Shown here piece after piece: positions 18,020-25,974 of a stretch of DNA of 64,000 bases. A program made the translations under genes and the position numbers. A model generated the notes under the pieces. The model saw only the letters and a list, made by a program, of their open reading frames with translations. It ran no database searches and had not been told where the DNA came from. The DNA is from JAADHI01 sp964451325 (GTDB lineage: Bacteria; Nitrospirota; Nitrospiria; SBBL01; JAADHI01), in assembly GCA_964451325.1 (NCBI GenBank), contig CAYVHO010000008.1:32646-96645 (forward strand), in the 5' to 3' direction. Every line of letters starts with the position of its first letter. Position 1 is the stretch's first letter.

Positions 18020-18760
18020 ATGATGAAACTGGGTGTTAACATCGACCATGTTGCAACACTTCGCGAGGCCAGAAGAGGGATATTTCCTGAACCTGTGACC
18101 GCTGCATCTCTTGCGGAGCTTGCAGGTGCCGATGGTATTGTGGTGCATTTGCGGGAAGATCGCCGTCATATTCAAGATCGGGATGTCCGTCTCTTGCGTG
18201 AAATTATTCAAACGAAGCTGTGTCTTGAAATGGCGGCAACCGACGAGATGGTGAGCATTGCATCCGAGATTCGCCCCGAATTGGTTTCGCTTGTCCCCGA
18301 ACGCCGTGAGGAACTGACGACGGAAGGGGGCTTGGATGTGGTCTCAGCTCAGGAAACATTGTTTGGGGTCGTTGAGACTTTGCACGCGGCAGGAATTGCC
18401 GTCGCTTTGTTTGTCGATCCTGAAGCCAATCAGATTAAAGCCGCACAAAAGGTTGCGGCTGATTGTGTTGAAATTCATACGGGGGCTTATGCCAATGCCA
18501 GAGGCGACGCGCGCGGCGGACACTTGAATGATCTTGTCGAATCCGCAAAACTTGCAGCCAGCTTAGGTTTGAAGGTGAACGCAGGCCATGGCCTGGATTA
18601 CACAAACGTGCTTCCCATTGCACAAATTCCAGAAGTCGAAGAATTGAACATAGGGCATAGCATTATCGCTCGTGCGGTTTTGGTGGGGATGGGTTCTGCT
18701 GTTTCTGAAATGAAGTCACTCCTGCAATCGGCGGGGCGCCAGTCCTTACGGAATCTCTGA
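18020..18760 (+). CDS. pdxJ: pyridoxine 5'-phosphate synthase
   Basis: A TIM-barrel enzyme that condenses 1-deoxyxylulose-5-phosphate with aminoacetone-3-phosphate to pyridoxine phosphate. Signatures: LGVNIDHVATLREARRG at the N-terminus, ADGIVVHLREDRRHIQD, SLVPERREELTTEGGLDV and the phosphate-binding NAGHGLDYTNV. It is 246 aa from ATG 18020; an upstream ATG (18005) and an in-frame start at 17954 add residues not found in the family. It is first of an operon with acpS 11 bp downstream. Confidence 0.93.
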   Translation: MMKLGVNIDHVATLREARRGIFPEPVTAASLAELAGADGIVVHLREDRRHIQDRDVRLLREIIQTKLCLEMAATDEMVSIASEIRPELVSLVPERREELTTEGGLDVVSAQETLFGVVETLHAAGIAVALFVDPEANQIKAAQKVAADCVEIHTGAYANARGDARGGHLNDLVESAKLAASLGLKVNAGHGLDYTNVLPIAQIPEVEELNIGHSIIARAVLVGMGSAVSEMKSLLQSAGRQSLRNL

Positions 18761-18771
18761 GTTAGATTGAC

Positions 18772-19161
18772 ATGACGACCTTAGGCATTGGCATTGACAT
18801 GGTAAAGGTTTCTCGTATGGCGGGCATCATGCGGCGCTGGGATCGAAAATTTTTAGATCGTATTTTTACCCCGGCGGAGCGGGAGTATTGTTTGCAAAAG
18901 AAAATGGCTCCTGTGCATTTTTCCGGTCGTTTTGCCGTGAAAGAAGCGCTCTTAAAGGCCCTCGGCTCAGGCCTGAGCCGAGGCATTTCCTTGAAGGAAA
19001 TTGAAACCCTGCCGAATGCCTCCGGTCAGCCTCGCGTCCATTTGTCCGGGCGTGTACGGGAGTTGGCCGAGGCCTTTGGGGCTTGCACGATCTTATCCAG
19101 TATTACACACGATGCAGATTACGCCATCGCTCAGGTGCTCCTACAGGGGACTCCACAATAA
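18772..19161 (+). CDS. acpS: holo-[acyl-carrier-protein] synthase
   Basis: It transfers 4'-phosphopantetheine from CoA to apo-ACP. The magnesium-binding LGIGIDMVKVSR motif, FTPAEREYCLQK and the FAVKEALLKALG motif are present. The length is 129 aa, as usual for AcpS. Its TAA stop shares one base with the ATG of the next gene (TAATG), implying coupled translation. Confidence 0.93.
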   Translation: MTTLGIGIDMVKVSRMAGIMRRWDRKFLDRIFTPAEREYCLQKKMAPVHFSGRFAVKEALLKALGSGLSRGISLKEIETLPNASGQPRVHLSGRVRELAEAFGACTILSSITHDADYAIAQVLLQGTPQ

Positions 19162-20717
19162 TGCATATTGTGACTGCCGCCGAAATGAAGGCCCTTGATA
19201 AAGGTGCGACGGCCGACTATAAAATTCCCTCCCTGCTCTTGATGGAAAATGCCGCCAGAGGGATGGTGGACGAAATTGAAAAAATTTATGGGAAGGTCAA
19301 AAAAAAGATCGTCACTGTCATTGCAGGCCGTGGCAATAATGGGGGAGATGGTTTGGCTGCGGCGCGCCATTTACGGATGCGTGGGGCTTTGGTCAGGGTT
19401 TATCTTTTTTCAAAAGAAGTCCTGTTGCGAGGTGATGCAGGCATTTCTCTTAAAATTTGGCAGAAGACCGATGGTGTATTGCGTGAAGAAGGGGCCTTTA
19501 CCTTGGAGCACTTGATTGCGGATACCACAAAGAGCGATTTTGTGATTGATGCTTTTCTGGGGACAGGGCTCTCTCATGCAATCGTCGGGCGTCATGCCGA
19601 AATGATCGAAATCATTAACCGTTGTGCACATAAAATCATTGCCTGTGATATTCCTTCTGGAATTTCTGCTGATACGGGTGAAATTTTGGGCGTGGCGATC
19701 AAGGCAGATGCAACCCTGACCATGGCAATGCCAAAAAGAGGGCATTTTATGCAGGAAGGCCTTTCATGTTCGGGTGTCTTAAGGGTTATTGACATCGGTT
19801 TTCCTGATCTCCTGATTGAAAAAAAGAAGCTCAATGTTTCGCTCATATGCCCTGATGTCGTGCAAGGCCTTCTGTCAGCTCGTGCAAAAGGAGTCCACAA
19901 AGGTATGATGGGCCATTTATTGGTGATCGCGGGTTCATCCGGGAAACAGGGCGCAGCGCAGATGACCAGTCTTGCAGCTTTACGTTCCGGGACGGGGCTT
20001 TTGACGACGGCTTTGCCCAAATCACTGGAAAAGGGCTTTTCGCCTCAGGCCATGGAAGTCATGACGCTCCCGCTTCCAGAAACAAAGTTGGGTTCTATTG
20101 CGATGGGTGCGGAAAAGCGGCTCATTAAAGCGATTGAAGGGAAGACCGCTTTGGCCATCGGGCCGGGGCTTTCCCAGCATCCCGATTCACAGCACTTGGT
20201 GTTAAAGCTCATTACCTCGGTCTCCCTCCCGATGGTGATTGATGCGGATGGGCTCAATGCAGTGGCCGTGGAGCTGGTCATTTTGAAGAAAAAAAAGGGC
20301 CCCTTGATTTTAACGCCGCATCCTGGCGAAATGGGGCGTTTGATTGGGAAATCGGCGGCGGATGTACAAAAAGACCGTTTTAACATTGCCGCAGAATTTG
20401 CAACCTTATGGAAGGTTATCCTTGTTTTAAAGGATGCGCACACGATTATTGCTTTTCCCGATGGCAGACTATGGGTGAACAATACGGGAAATCCCGGTAT
20501 GGCCACGGCAGGGATGGGAGATGCCCTGACTGGGATGATTGCAGGTTTTATTGCCCAAGGTCTTTCTCCCGAAGATGCGACCCTCCTGGCCGTTTTCCTT
20601 CATGGAAAGGCGGGCGATCTTGCTGCGGCACAACGGGGAGAAGCAGGTCTCTTGACTTCTGATCTGATTGATCAGATCCCGCAAGCGATTCTTGAATATT
20701 TGAAGGAGCATTCATAA
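19161..20717 (+). CDS. nnr: bifunctional NAD(P)H-hydrate epimerase / ADP-dependent dehydratase
   Basis: This protein repairs hydrated NAD(P)H. The N-terminal YjeF_N epimerase domain (about 1-210) has the AGRGNNGGDGLAAARHL motif. The C-terminal ribokinase-like YjeF_C dehydratase domain (about 225-510) has VIAGSSGKQGAAQMTS, ALAIGPGLSQH, LTPHPGEMGRL and NTGNPGMATAGMGDALTG. The fused 518-aa form is the common bacterial architecture. ATG 19161 overlaps the acpS stop. The long frame extending back to 19083 overlaps acpS and is rejected. Confidence 0.93.
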   Translation: MHIVTAAEMKALDKGATADYKIPSLLLMENAARGMVDEIEKIYGKVKKKIVTVIAGRGNNGGDGLAAARHLRMRGALVRVYLFSKEVLLRGDAGISLKIWQKTDGVLREEGAFTLEHLIADTTKSDFVIDAFLGTGLSHAIVGRHAEMIEIINRCAHKIIACDIPSGISADTGEILGVAIKADATLTMAMPKRGHFMQEGLSCSGVLRVIDIGFPDLLIEKKKLNVSLICPDVVQGLLSARAKGVHKGMMGHLLVIAGSSGKQGAAQMTSLAALRSGTGLLTTALPKSLEKGFSPQAMEVMTLPLPETKLGSIAMGAEKRLIKAIEGKTALAIGPGLSQHPDSQHLVLKLITSVSLPMVIDADGLNAVAVELVILKKKKGPLILTPHPGEMGRLIGKSAADVQKDRFNIAAEFATLWKVILVLKDAHTIIAFPDGRLWVNNTGNPGMATAGMGDALTGMIAGFIAQGLSPEDATLLAVFLHGKAGDLAAAQRGEAGLLTSDLIDQIPQAILEYLKEHS

Positions 20718-20720
20718 CTT

Positions 20721-21338
20721 ATGTCACAAATGGGCATCACGCTTTTTTTCCTCTTTGTCATTGGGGTCATCGCCTTGGCGATGGTTGTGCATGGCTGGAT
20801 TGATAAAAAACGGATCAGCAAAAACTTTCTTCAACTCGCAGAGCCTCTTTCTGGCCACGTGGTTCAGGAAAGTCGCTTTTTTTACCCCCGATTTACCGGG
20901 GAAATTGAAGGTCGACAAGTCGACCTTTTTTTTGAAGTGGTTAAGGTGGGTCGTAAACACATCCTCTATTATATTTACAGCTTGAAATCGGAGATTACCT
21001 GTAGTCTATTACTTCTGAAAGTAGATGAATACAAAGTGGGAAAGGGTTCAGCCGAGGCGATTGCGGCCACAGGGACGCTCGTTTCGGAGGCAAAGGATGC
21101 TTATGAAATACGCACGCAAAACGAAGCCGAAGCCAGTGCCATCATTAAAGGTGCCGATTTAAAAGAACGCGTGACCGCTTTGGATGAGTTTTCAAGTTTA
21201 CAGCTTGGACCGGATGCGCTTGTTGTTGGCAAACCGTATGACGGGATCGCAGATACAGAGTCCGTCAATATTATGAAAAACGTACGCGCTTTGGTGGATT
21301 TAGCAAAGGCCATGGAGCAATGCCAAGTCCCCACCTAA
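20721..21338 (+). CDS. membrane-anchored protein of unknown function
   Basis: I do not recognise a family for this 205-aa protein. A single N-terminal membrane helix (about residues 4-23, LFFLFVIGVIALAMVV) is followed by a predominantly alpha/beta soluble region, probably cytoplasmic by the positive residues after the helix (DKKRISK). Start ATG 20721 lies 3 bp after the nnr stop, and its 3' end overlaps tsaE by 19 bp, so it is translated as part of the housekeeping operon. It has no catalytic motif I can name. Confidence 0.7.
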   Translation: MSQMGITLFFLFVIGVIALAMVVHGWIDKKRISKNFLQLAEPLSGHVVQESRFFYPRFTGEIEGRQVDLFFEVVKVGRKHILYYIYSLKSEITCSLLLLKVDEYKVGKGSAEAIAATGTLVSEAKDAYEIRTQNEAEASAIIKGADLKERVTALDEFSSLQLGPDALVVGKPYDGIADTESVNIMKNVRALVDLAKAMEQCQVPT

Positions 21339-21850
21339 AAAATGTGGTAAGGCTCGCGACTCAGGGGCCAAAAGAGACCTTTCAATTGGGCGTGGCTTTT
21401 GGTGGGGCCGCTCAGGGCGGAGAAGTTATCGCGCTGATTGGCACATTGGGGGCGGGCAAAACACAATTTGTCAAAGGGCTTGCACAAGGCTTGGGTATTT
21501 TGCCGGAGGATGTGTGCAGTCCGACTTTTTCCCTAATGCAAACTTATGAGGGACGTTTGATCCTGACACACATTGATCTGTATCGCCTGGAAGACCCAAA
21601 TGAAATGGGTGCTTTGGGTCTGGAGGAAGAGATCGAAGACACGGTAGGACTTGCGGCCATTGAGTGGGCCGACAAAGGAATGCATCTTTTGCCTCCGGGC
21701 AGATTGCAGTTAAGACTCAAAGCCCTTGATGGGTCTCTGCGTGAAATGTGCATGCAATCCACTGATCCCGTGCATCAGGCCTGGCAAAACCGAAGCTTAA
21801 AAAAATATGCTGAAGTACAGGATTTATCTCATTTAAAGGATTCCAAATGA
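21320..21850 (+). CDS. tsaE: tRNA threonylcarbamoyladenosine biosynthesis ATPase
   Basis: TsaE is the ATPase partner of TsaB-TsaD in t6A37 tRNA modification. The Walker A GTLGAGKTQFVKGLA, the SPTFSLMQTY segment and the HIDLYRLEDPNE motif are typical. The length is 176 aa. ATG 21320 has GGAG close upstream inside the preceding gene. Its stop overlaps the next start as ATGA. The C-terminal 25 residues are an extension without recognisable motif. Confidence 0.9.
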   Translation: MPSPHLKNVVRLATQGPKETFQLGVAFGGAAQGGEVIALIGTLGAGKTQFVKGLAQGLGILPEDVCSPTFSLMQTYEGRLILTHIDLYRLEDPNEMGALGLEEEIEDTVGLAAIEWADKGMHLLPPGRLQLRLKALDGSLREMCMQSTDPVHQAWQNRSLKKYAEVQDLSHLKDSK

Positions 21851-22539
21851 CGGGGAGCGCAGAGATCAAAACCCTTGTTTCCAATCTACAGGATCACCTC
21901 TCCTGGCTGCAATCGGAGGGTTTTGATACTTGGAAAGCCGAAGTGCCACTTGCCGTCTTACCTGCCATTTCGCCCCTCTCTTTGCAGGGAATTCGCGACG
22001 ATTTGGGGGATTGTCAGCGCTGTCCATTGGGTGCAACGAAAAAGCACCTGGTTTTTGGTGTGGGAGATGCTCAGGCAGAATTAATGTTTGTCGGAGAAGG
22101 TCCCGGTGCCGACGAAGATGCACAGGGGGAGCCCTTTGTTGGAAAAGCAGGGCAATTATTGACAAAAATGATTGGGGCGATGGGGCTATCGCGGGAGCGG
22201 GTTTATATTGCAAACATCATCAAATGTCGTCCGCCACAAAACCGCAATCCGCGCCCCGATGAAATTGCGTCCTGTCGTCCTTTTCTGGATCAACAAATTG
22301 CCGCAGTTCGCCCAAAAATTATTTGTGCCTTAGGCACCTTTGCTGCACAAACCCTGCTGAATACGCAAACACGGATCTCTGATTTACGGGGGCATTTTCA
22401 TGAACTAAACGGCGTCAAAGTGCTACCGACCTTTCATCCGGCCTATTTATTACGCAATCCAGCAGAGAAAAAGCGGGTTTGGAGCGATCTTCAGCGCATT
22501 ATGGTCGATTTGGGATTGCCGCTACCGGAGAAAAGATGA
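21847..22539 (+). CDS. family 4 (Fe-S) uracil-DNA glycosylase
   Basis: It excises uracil from DNA at the start of base-excision repair. The family 4 motif GEGPGADEDAQGEPFVG and the HPAYLLRNP motif are present. Four cysteines (CQRC near 56-59, the KCRPP and SCRPF cysteines) match the 4Fe-4S ligands of this family. About 50 residues before the domain are unconserved. The start overlaps the tsaE stop (ATGA) and its own stop overlaps the HIT gene in the same way. Confidence 0.9.
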   Translation: MTGSAEIKTLVSNLQDHLSWLQSEGFDTWKAEVPLAVLPAISPLSLQGIRDDLGDCQRCPLGATKKHLVFGVGDAQAELMFVGEGPGADEDAQGEPFVGKAGQLLTKMIGAMGLSRERVYIANIIKCRPPQNRNPRPDEIASCRPFLDQQIAAVRPKIICALGTFAAQTLLNTQTRISDLRGHFHELNGVKVLPTFHPAYLLRNPAEKKRVWSDLQRIMVDLGLPLPEKR

Positions 22540-23012
22540 ATCGGCTCTGGGCGCCTTGGCGTATCGACTACATTAGAGGAGAAAAACCCTTGGGATGTAT
22601 TTTGTGTGATAAACCCAAAGAAGACAAAGACATAGAAAACCTCATCCTGCATCGTGGTGAGCATGGTTTTGTGATGATGAACCTCTATCCTTACAACAGC
22701 GGTCACTTAATGATTTGCCCTTACGAACACGTAAATACACCGGAAGACCTCTCTGATGCGGTGACAAACAACCTCATGCAATTGCTCAAACAAAGTCTTG
22801 CTGCACTTCGGAAAGGCTTTCAGCCTGAGGGCCACAATGTGGGGCTCAATTTGGGAAAAGCCGCTGGAGCAGGCATTGATGATCATGTGCACTTTCATAT
22901 TGTCCCGCGGTGGGTCGGAGACACCAATTTCATGACCGTGGTTTCAGACAATCGGGTGATCCCCGAAGATATCCATGAAACCTATCGCCTGCTCATCCCC
23001 CAGTTTAGGTGA
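22536..23012 (+). CDS. HIT family nucleotide hydrolase/phosphorylase
   Basis: A 158-aa histidine-triad protein of the Ap4A phosphorylase-like branch. It begins MNRLWAPWRIDYI, a conserved opening in bacterial members. A CILC zinc-type pair follows, then the triad DHVHFHIVPRW. It acts on dinucleoside polyphosphates or nucleoside phosphoramidates; the substrate is not known. Start ATG 22536 overlaps the glycosylase stop. Confidence 0.88.
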   Translation: MNRLWAPWRIDYIRGEKPLGCILCDKPKEDKDIENLILHRGEHGFVMMNLYPYNSGHLMICPYEHVNTPEDLSDAVTNNLMQLLKQSLAALRKGFQPEGHNVGLNLGKAAGAGIDDHVHFHIVPRWVGDTNFMTVVSDNRVIPEDIHETYRLLIPQFR

Positions 23013-23019
23013 GGATACA

Positions 23020-23361
23020 ATGATTCGTCTGTTCTTAATTTCCGGTATCAGTGTCATCTTTTTTGGGGCCTTGTACCTCAATCAGGAACAGCAAGCCTCG
23101 CTTCACTTTTTTTGGGGGATGGAAACAAAACCCTTGCCGATTCACTTAATTGCCTTAGGCAGTTTCTTCATTGGACTGCTTTTTTCTGTCTTGCTTTTTG
23201 TGCCGGGTTGGATCCGTTCCATGCTTGATCGTAGAAAAAAATCCAAACGGATTGAGGCATTAGAAATCGATATTGATAAGATTCGTTCCGAAACCCTGAA
23301 AGAAAGCACGCCTGTCTTTACCCCCACAGAGATTGAAAAAACACCGGGTGATTTTTCCTAA
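23020..23361 (+). CDS. LapA/DUF1049-type inner-membrane protein
   Basis: A 113-aa protein with two membrane helices (about 3-20 and 42-65) and a basic coiled cytoplasmic tail. It matches the lipopolysaccharide assembly protein A (DUF1049) pattern, including the short loop with a leading aromatic segment (LHFFWGMETKPLP). In enterobacteria LapA/YciS with LapB controls LpxC levels; no lapB is adjacent here. The start has GAGGA 4 nt upstream. It ends the pdxJ operon. Confidence 0.75.
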   Translation: MIRLFLISGISVIFFGALYLNQEQQASLHFFWGMETKPLPIHLIALGSFFIGLLFSVLLFVPGWIRSMLDRRKKSKRIEALEIDIDKIRSETLKESTPVFTPTEIEKTPGDFS

Positions 23362-23654
23362 ACAGCGGTTTTCTATTTCTCACTCCCTCCTTCTTTTTCT
23401 GCCAAATCTAGAACTTCTTTTACAAGCTGACGAAAAACTAGACAGTCAATTTTATGATAAATAATCCATCTAAATTGTTGTATAATTAGGATTATTTAGA
23501 GAATATCCCTTATATTTATGTATATTCCTGTGTCAGAATTTTTGACAGTCATATTCCTGGGCTACAACATGACGGTTTTATATTTTACCCACCTGTAAAA
23601 AACAAACGATTAAAATCAATGGCTTGCACATATTTCTCTGGGCATGTTAATCTT
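23362..23654. other. AT-rich intergenic region ahead of the PEP-CTERM gene
   Basis: The gene-free stretch 23362-23754 is clearly AT-rich. Apart from the sigma-54-type promoter at 23655-23670, I see no ORF and no clear terminator for the preceding operon. Sites for a sigma-54 activator would be expected in this part; none can be named. Confidence 0.5.
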
Positions 23655-23670
23655 TGGCACTATATTTGCT
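23655..23670 (+). promoter_or_regulatory. sigma-54 (RpoN) -24/-12 promoter
   Basis: TTGGCACTATATTTGCT has invariant GG (23656-23657) and GC (23668-23669) separated by exactly 10 nt, and matches the TGGCAC-N5-TTGCT consensus. The predicted start near 23681 gives a leader of about 75 nt before the PEP-CTERM gene. Confidence 0.8.
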
Positions 23671-23754
23671 TTCTGAGAGAGGATGACTTTGAAAATACTA
23701 AGATTTTAGAAGGTCTCGGTAATTAGGAATGATAATTTTTATGGAGGGCATTAT

Positions 23755-24354
23755 ATGTTGAAAAAATTACAGTTCAAACTTGTTGCAGTTTTATCTTTTA
23801 CGGTGCTGGCGCTTTCATGGAGTGGTGTTTCCTGGGCTGTCCCAGTGGGCAGTTTCGACGGCACGCGGATTATGGTCATTGATGGTGATGGTGATGGTGA
23901 TACCAGTGTGACTTTGCTTAGTGCGAGTTCTTCTCTTACTTTTGGTTATTATCTGAACGGGAGCAGTCTTTTTACCGCTTTTGGTGGTCTTGATGTTTTC
24001 CAGGATAGAGATGTATTGGATTTGGCCCTACAGGATGGTTCAACGATCTACACGGCTTCCGGTGATCTTGCCGATCCAAGCTATAGCCTTTCCATGGATT
24101 TTGCGGGTGATCTGAGCACGAGTACTTACTTTTCACAGGATCCGCTTCCTTCATGGTTGGACACCTATTATTCCAGTCTCACCGTGAATTGGTCTCTCCC
24201 TTCTGGAGATGTAACTTCAATCAATTTTGCATTGAGTGGAAACGGCGACGGCATGGCCCCTGTTCCGGAACCTGCGAGCTTGATTTTGATGGGTTCTGGT
24301 TTGGTCGGTCTCGGGCTTTGGAGAAGGAAAAAGTCAAAGGCTGCGTCAGTGTAA
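23755..24354 (+). CDS. PEP-CTERM exosortase-sorted secreted protein
   Basis: A 199-aa exported protein with a Sec signal peptide (about 1-28, ending SWA) and a C-terminal sorting signal near residues 173-199: VPEP, a hydrophobic helix (ASLILMGSGLVGLGL) and a basic WRRKKSK tail. The exosortase would cleave at this motif during export of polysaccharide-associated surface proteins. The body contains an acidic DGDGDGD segment that could bind calcium. A good GGAGG site precedes ATG 23755. It is monocistronic, with a sigma-54-type promoter and a strong terminator. No exosortase is in the window. Confidence 0.88.
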   Translation: MLKKLQFKLVAVLSFTVLALSWSGVSWAVPVGSFDGTRIMVIDGDGDGDTSVTLLSASSSLTFGYYLNGSSLFTAFGGLDVFQDRDVLDLALQDGSTIYTASGDLADPSYSLSMDFAGDLSTSTYFSQDPLPSWLDTYYSSLTVNWSLPSGDVTSINFALSGNGDGMAPVPEPASLILMGSGLVGLGLWRRKKSKAASV

Positions 24355-24376
24355 ATGTTTCAATCGTGATATAAGC

Positions 24377-24419
24377 AAAAAAATGCCGCTTGATCCAACG
24401 GATCAAGCGGCATTTTTTT
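24377..24419. terminator. strong bidirectional terminator
   Basis: A perfect 20-bp stem with a 3-nt loop (AAC) has an A-run on the left and a T-run on the right. It can end the PEP-CTERM transcript on the plus strand and the tRNA-Pro transcript on the minus strand. Confidence 0.93.
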
Positions 24420-24449
24420 GTGTGAGACACCGAAAATCAAGGTCTCGTG

Positions 24450-24526
24450 TGGTCGGGGTGAGAGGATTTGAACCTCCGACTTCCTGCTCCCAAAGCAGGC
24501 GCGCTGCCAAGCTGCGCCACACCCCG
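24450..24526 (-). tRNA. tRNA-Pro (anticodon TGG)
   Basis: The minus strand reads as a complete 77-nt cloverleaf including an encoded CCA end. The acceptor stem begins CGGGGTG and pairs with CACCCCG. The anticodon stem-loop is CCTGC-TTTGGGA-GCAGG, giving TGG. The T arm GGAGGTTCAAATCCTCT is canonical. It reads CCN proline codons. Confidence 0.97.
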
Positions 24527-24563
24527 TTTTCACGCGTATGATAAACAGATTTTTGTATAGAGA

Positions 24564-25169
24564 TCAAATATTTTGAAGGATAAGGCCTCTTAAGATAGGA
24601 ATTGCGGCGCGAACAGCACGCCCCCGCTGGCTGTGCTGATTTTTTTCCGCGGCGCTTAAATCTGAAAAGGTGCGATTCAATGGCGGATAATAAAAAACGG
24701 GGTCATACCCAAAACCCGTACCGCCTGATTCTACTGCTGTAATCTGTCCTTCACAGATCCCTTCGACAACATCAACCTGCCCCTGTGGAGTGACGATGGC
24801 CAGGGTGGAAATAAAATGCGCCCCTCTTTTTTCAGCAGGAAGTCCAACTAATAATCTTATGAGCTTTTCCCGGTTTTCTTGATAGGAGACCTGCTCTCCT
24901 GCAAAACGGGCAGAATAGAGTCCGGGGGCACCGTCTAAAGCCTCAACCTCAAGGCCGGAGTCATCACCTAAAGCCACATGTCCTGTTTCCATCGCGACAA
25001 ATAAAGCCTTTTCAATGGCATTCTCTCGGTAGCTTTCCCCTGTTTCCGGAGGCAAAGCCAGTTCGGGAAAATCAGCGAGGGTCTTCAGTGTGATGTCTAT
25101 TTTACCCTCAAGAATGGCCGCAATCTCCCGCACTTTATCTTGATTCTCTGTTGCGAGGACCAGAATCAC
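24564..25169 (-). CDS. rdgB: XTP/dITP pyrophosphatase
   Basis: RdgB/Ham1 hydrolyses non-canonical purine nucleotides (XTP, dITP). Visible motifs are LVLATENQDKVREI, ALGDDSGLEVEAL, GAPGLYSARFAG and GFGYDPVFYYP. The length is 201 aa. It starts at GTG 25169, directly abutting the rph stop, which is a common gene pair. Confidence 0.94.
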   Translation of the reverse strand: MILVLATENQDKVREIAAILEGKIDITLKTLADFPELALPPETGESYRENAIEKALFVAMETGHVALGDDSGLEVEALDGAPGLYSARFAGEQVSYQENREKLIRLLVGLPAEKRGAHFISTLAIVTPQGQVDVVEGICEGQITAVESGGTGFGYDPVFYYPPLNRTFSDLSAAEKNQHSQRGRAVRAAIPILRGLILQNI

Positions 25170-25892
25170 TTATTTCAATTCCCCCAATAAATTTTTTTGC
25201 TCGGCAATCAATTCTCTGATGCCGTTTGAAGCCAGATCAAGCAAGGCATCCAATTCTGCCTTTTCGAATGGTTCACCTTCGGCGGTTCCCTGGACTTCGA
25301 TGAACTTGCCTTGGCCCGTCATAACCACATTCATATCGACTTCTGCTTTCACATCTTCCGGATAATTTAAATCCAAGAGGAGTTTGTCTGCAACTTTTCC
25401 GACACTAATGGCGGCCAAATAATCTGTGACCGGAAATTTTTTAATTTTGCCCTCTTTTTGATGGTGGCGGATGGCATCGACCATGGCGATAAACGCGCCT
25501 GTAATGGATGCCGTGCGGGTGCCGCCATCGGCTTGAATGACATCACAGTCTATCCAGAGGGTGCGCTCTCCCAAAGCGGCCATGTCTACGACAGCGCGGA
25601 GTGAGCGTCCTATGAGTCTTTGGATTTCATGGGTGCGACCGCCGACTTTTCCCCGTGAGGACTCGCGCGAGATCCGGTCTTTGGAGGCACGTGGCAGCAT
25701 CGCATATTCGGCGGTAATCCATCCCGTTTTTTTGTCTCTTAAAAAAGGGGGCACGCGGTTTTCGAGGGTTGCGGTGCAAATCACTTTTGTATCGCCCATT
25801 TCGATCAGCACAGCCCCTTCAACATCTTTCAGGAAGTTTCGTGTGATTTTGAGTGGTCGAAGTGTATATTCTTTTCTTCCATCAATGCGCAT
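25170..25892 (-). CDS. rph: ribonuclease PH
   Basis: A phosphorolytic 3'-5' exoribonuclease that trims tRNA 3' ends. The RIDGR start, YAMLPRAS, the RSLRAVVDM block and CDVIQADGGTRTASITGA are diagnostic. It is 240 aa, full length. ATG 25892 has GAGGGA 6 nt upstream and a good promoter 30 bp further. It is co-transcribed with rdgB. Confidence 0.95.
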   Translation of the reverse strand: MRIDGRKEYTLRPLKITRNFLKDVEGAVLIEMGDTKVICTATLENRVPPFLRDKKTGWITAEYAMLPRASKDRISRESSRGKVGGRTHEIQRLIGRSLRAVVDMAALGERTLWIDCDVIQADGGTRTASITGAFIAMVDAIRHHQKEGKIKKFPVTDYLAAISVGKVADKLLLDLNYPEDVKAEVDMNVVMTGQGKFIEVQGTAEGEPFEKAELDALLDLASNGIRELIAEQKNLLGELK

Positions 25893-25921
25893 GTCGATTC
25901 CCTCGTGAGCAAAAGAGGGCG

Positions 25922-25950
25922 ATTATATAGCGTGTTTCCAGAAAGATCAA
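25922..25950 (-). promoter_or_regulatory. sigma-70 promoter of rph-rdgB
   Basis: On the minus strand TTGATC (25950-25945) and a perfect TATAAT (25927-25922) are separated by 17 bp. The predicted start is near 25915. Confidence 0.7.
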
Positions 25951-25974
25951 TTGCATTCTTCTTCCCCCGATTAT

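Noticed and set aside
23875..23910. GGTGAT triplet repeats as a possible CRISPR or microsatellite
   Set aside because: They encode the DGDGDGD calcium-type stretch of the PEP-CTERM protein; there are no spacers or flanking repeats.
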